Below are positions 27,880-28,018 of a stretch of 28,018 nucleotides of DNA, piece by piece. The stretch lies in IMG/VR virus record IMGVR_UViG_3300004369_000106, positions 1-28,018 of that record; one strand, 5' to 3'. The notes beneath the pieces were generated by a model. The model worked only from the letters and a program-made list of their open reading frames with translations, had not been told where the DNA came from and made no database searches. The position numbers and the translations under genes were made by a program. Origin of the DNA: a virus. Within the stretch, counting starts at the first letter, position 1, and every line of letters begins with the position of its first letter.

Positions 27880-28018
27880 TTACTCGGCAACCGCGGCCCA
27901 ATGCGCGTTCCAAGTTTCAGCGTCGACCGTCTTGGCGTCGGTGTAGTAGTCGGCTTGTTTGAATCGAATCATGACGGGGGCGTCGTTGGCTTGGATTCGG
28001 GCCAACAATTCGTCATTC
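27880..28018 (-). CDS. 3' end of a gene running in from the right edge
   Basis: An open frame enters from the right edge and stops with TAA at 27882-27880. The visible 46 residues contain NDELLARIQANDAPVMIRFK and QADYYTDAKTVDAETWNAHW, ending AAVAE. The Ala/Asp-rich helical ending gives no family. GC content is similar to the phage. Whether it is host or phage depends on whether the two repeat clusters flank an intact phage attachment site. Confidence 0.7.
   Translation of the reverse strand, partial: NDELLARIQANDAPVMIRFKQADYYTDAKTVDAETWNAHWAAVAE

Noticed and set aside
1-28018. CRISPR array or insertion sequence
   Set aside because: No regularly spaced long repeats and no transposase; the only short spaced repeats are the five 9-mers near the integrase, which are too close together for CRISPR.
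1-28018. Window being one closed circular genome, with edge genes joining
   Set aside because: Joining base 1 to 28018 puts the left-edge frame into an immediate TGA (GAA TGA), and no terminal overlap is visible.

Overview
The window reads as most of a temperate tailed phage (siphovirus type, HK97-fold capsid, TP901-like tail) of a Bacteroidota host, either integrated or as a virus contig. Three things point to the host phylum. The promoters have the Bacteroidota -33 TTTG / -7 TAnnTTTG form, gene starts lack Shine-Dalgarno motifs, and the gene set matches what is common in flavobacterial prophages. The GC-rich, strongly biased coding produces many long antisense ORFs, which I treated as shadows.

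Layout: (1) 1-201 is the start of a secreted protein gene running off the left edge. (2) 304-2011, plus strand: a GTA-type holin, a metallophosphoesterase and a small two-helix membrane protein. (3) 1993-3304, minus strand: five small ORFan genes in two transcription units, driven by two near-identical promoters, each abutting a terminator. (4) 3424-20226, minus strand: one long, tightly overlapping late block. In transcription order it holds HNH nuclease, an acidic ORF, terminase small and large subunits, a small ORF, portal, prohead protease, major capsid, three connector/adaptor proteins, tail terminator, a Cys-rich acidic protein, tail tube, tail chaperones G and G-T (made by a -1 frameshift), tape measure, a very large tail-tip protein, an XhlA-like membrane protein, an amidase and a VRR-NUC nuclease. 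(5) 20472-21638, minus: an unrecognised 388-residue protein with its own promoter, divergent from (6) 21871-25566, plus: HTH protein, ORFan, free-standing DnaA domain IV, SSB-like protein, terminator, DnaB/RecA-type ATPase, coiled-coil protein and two more ORFs; this is the replication block. (7) 25563-26257, minus: a lower-GC cargo pair (lipoprotein and DUF4236-like membrane protein). (8) 26285-27595: tyrosine integrase, followed by a probable attachment region with five copies of a 9-mer. (9) 27880-28018: the 3' end of another gene.

Four observations stand out. CAG/CTG trinucleotides are almost missing throughout, in every reading frame, except in the cargo pair. GATC and CCGG appear to be absent altogether. 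A textbook G GGA AAC slippery site joins the tail chaperones. A terminator-promoter cassette is duplicated. No classical CI-type repressor is visible, so lysogeny control is unexplained.
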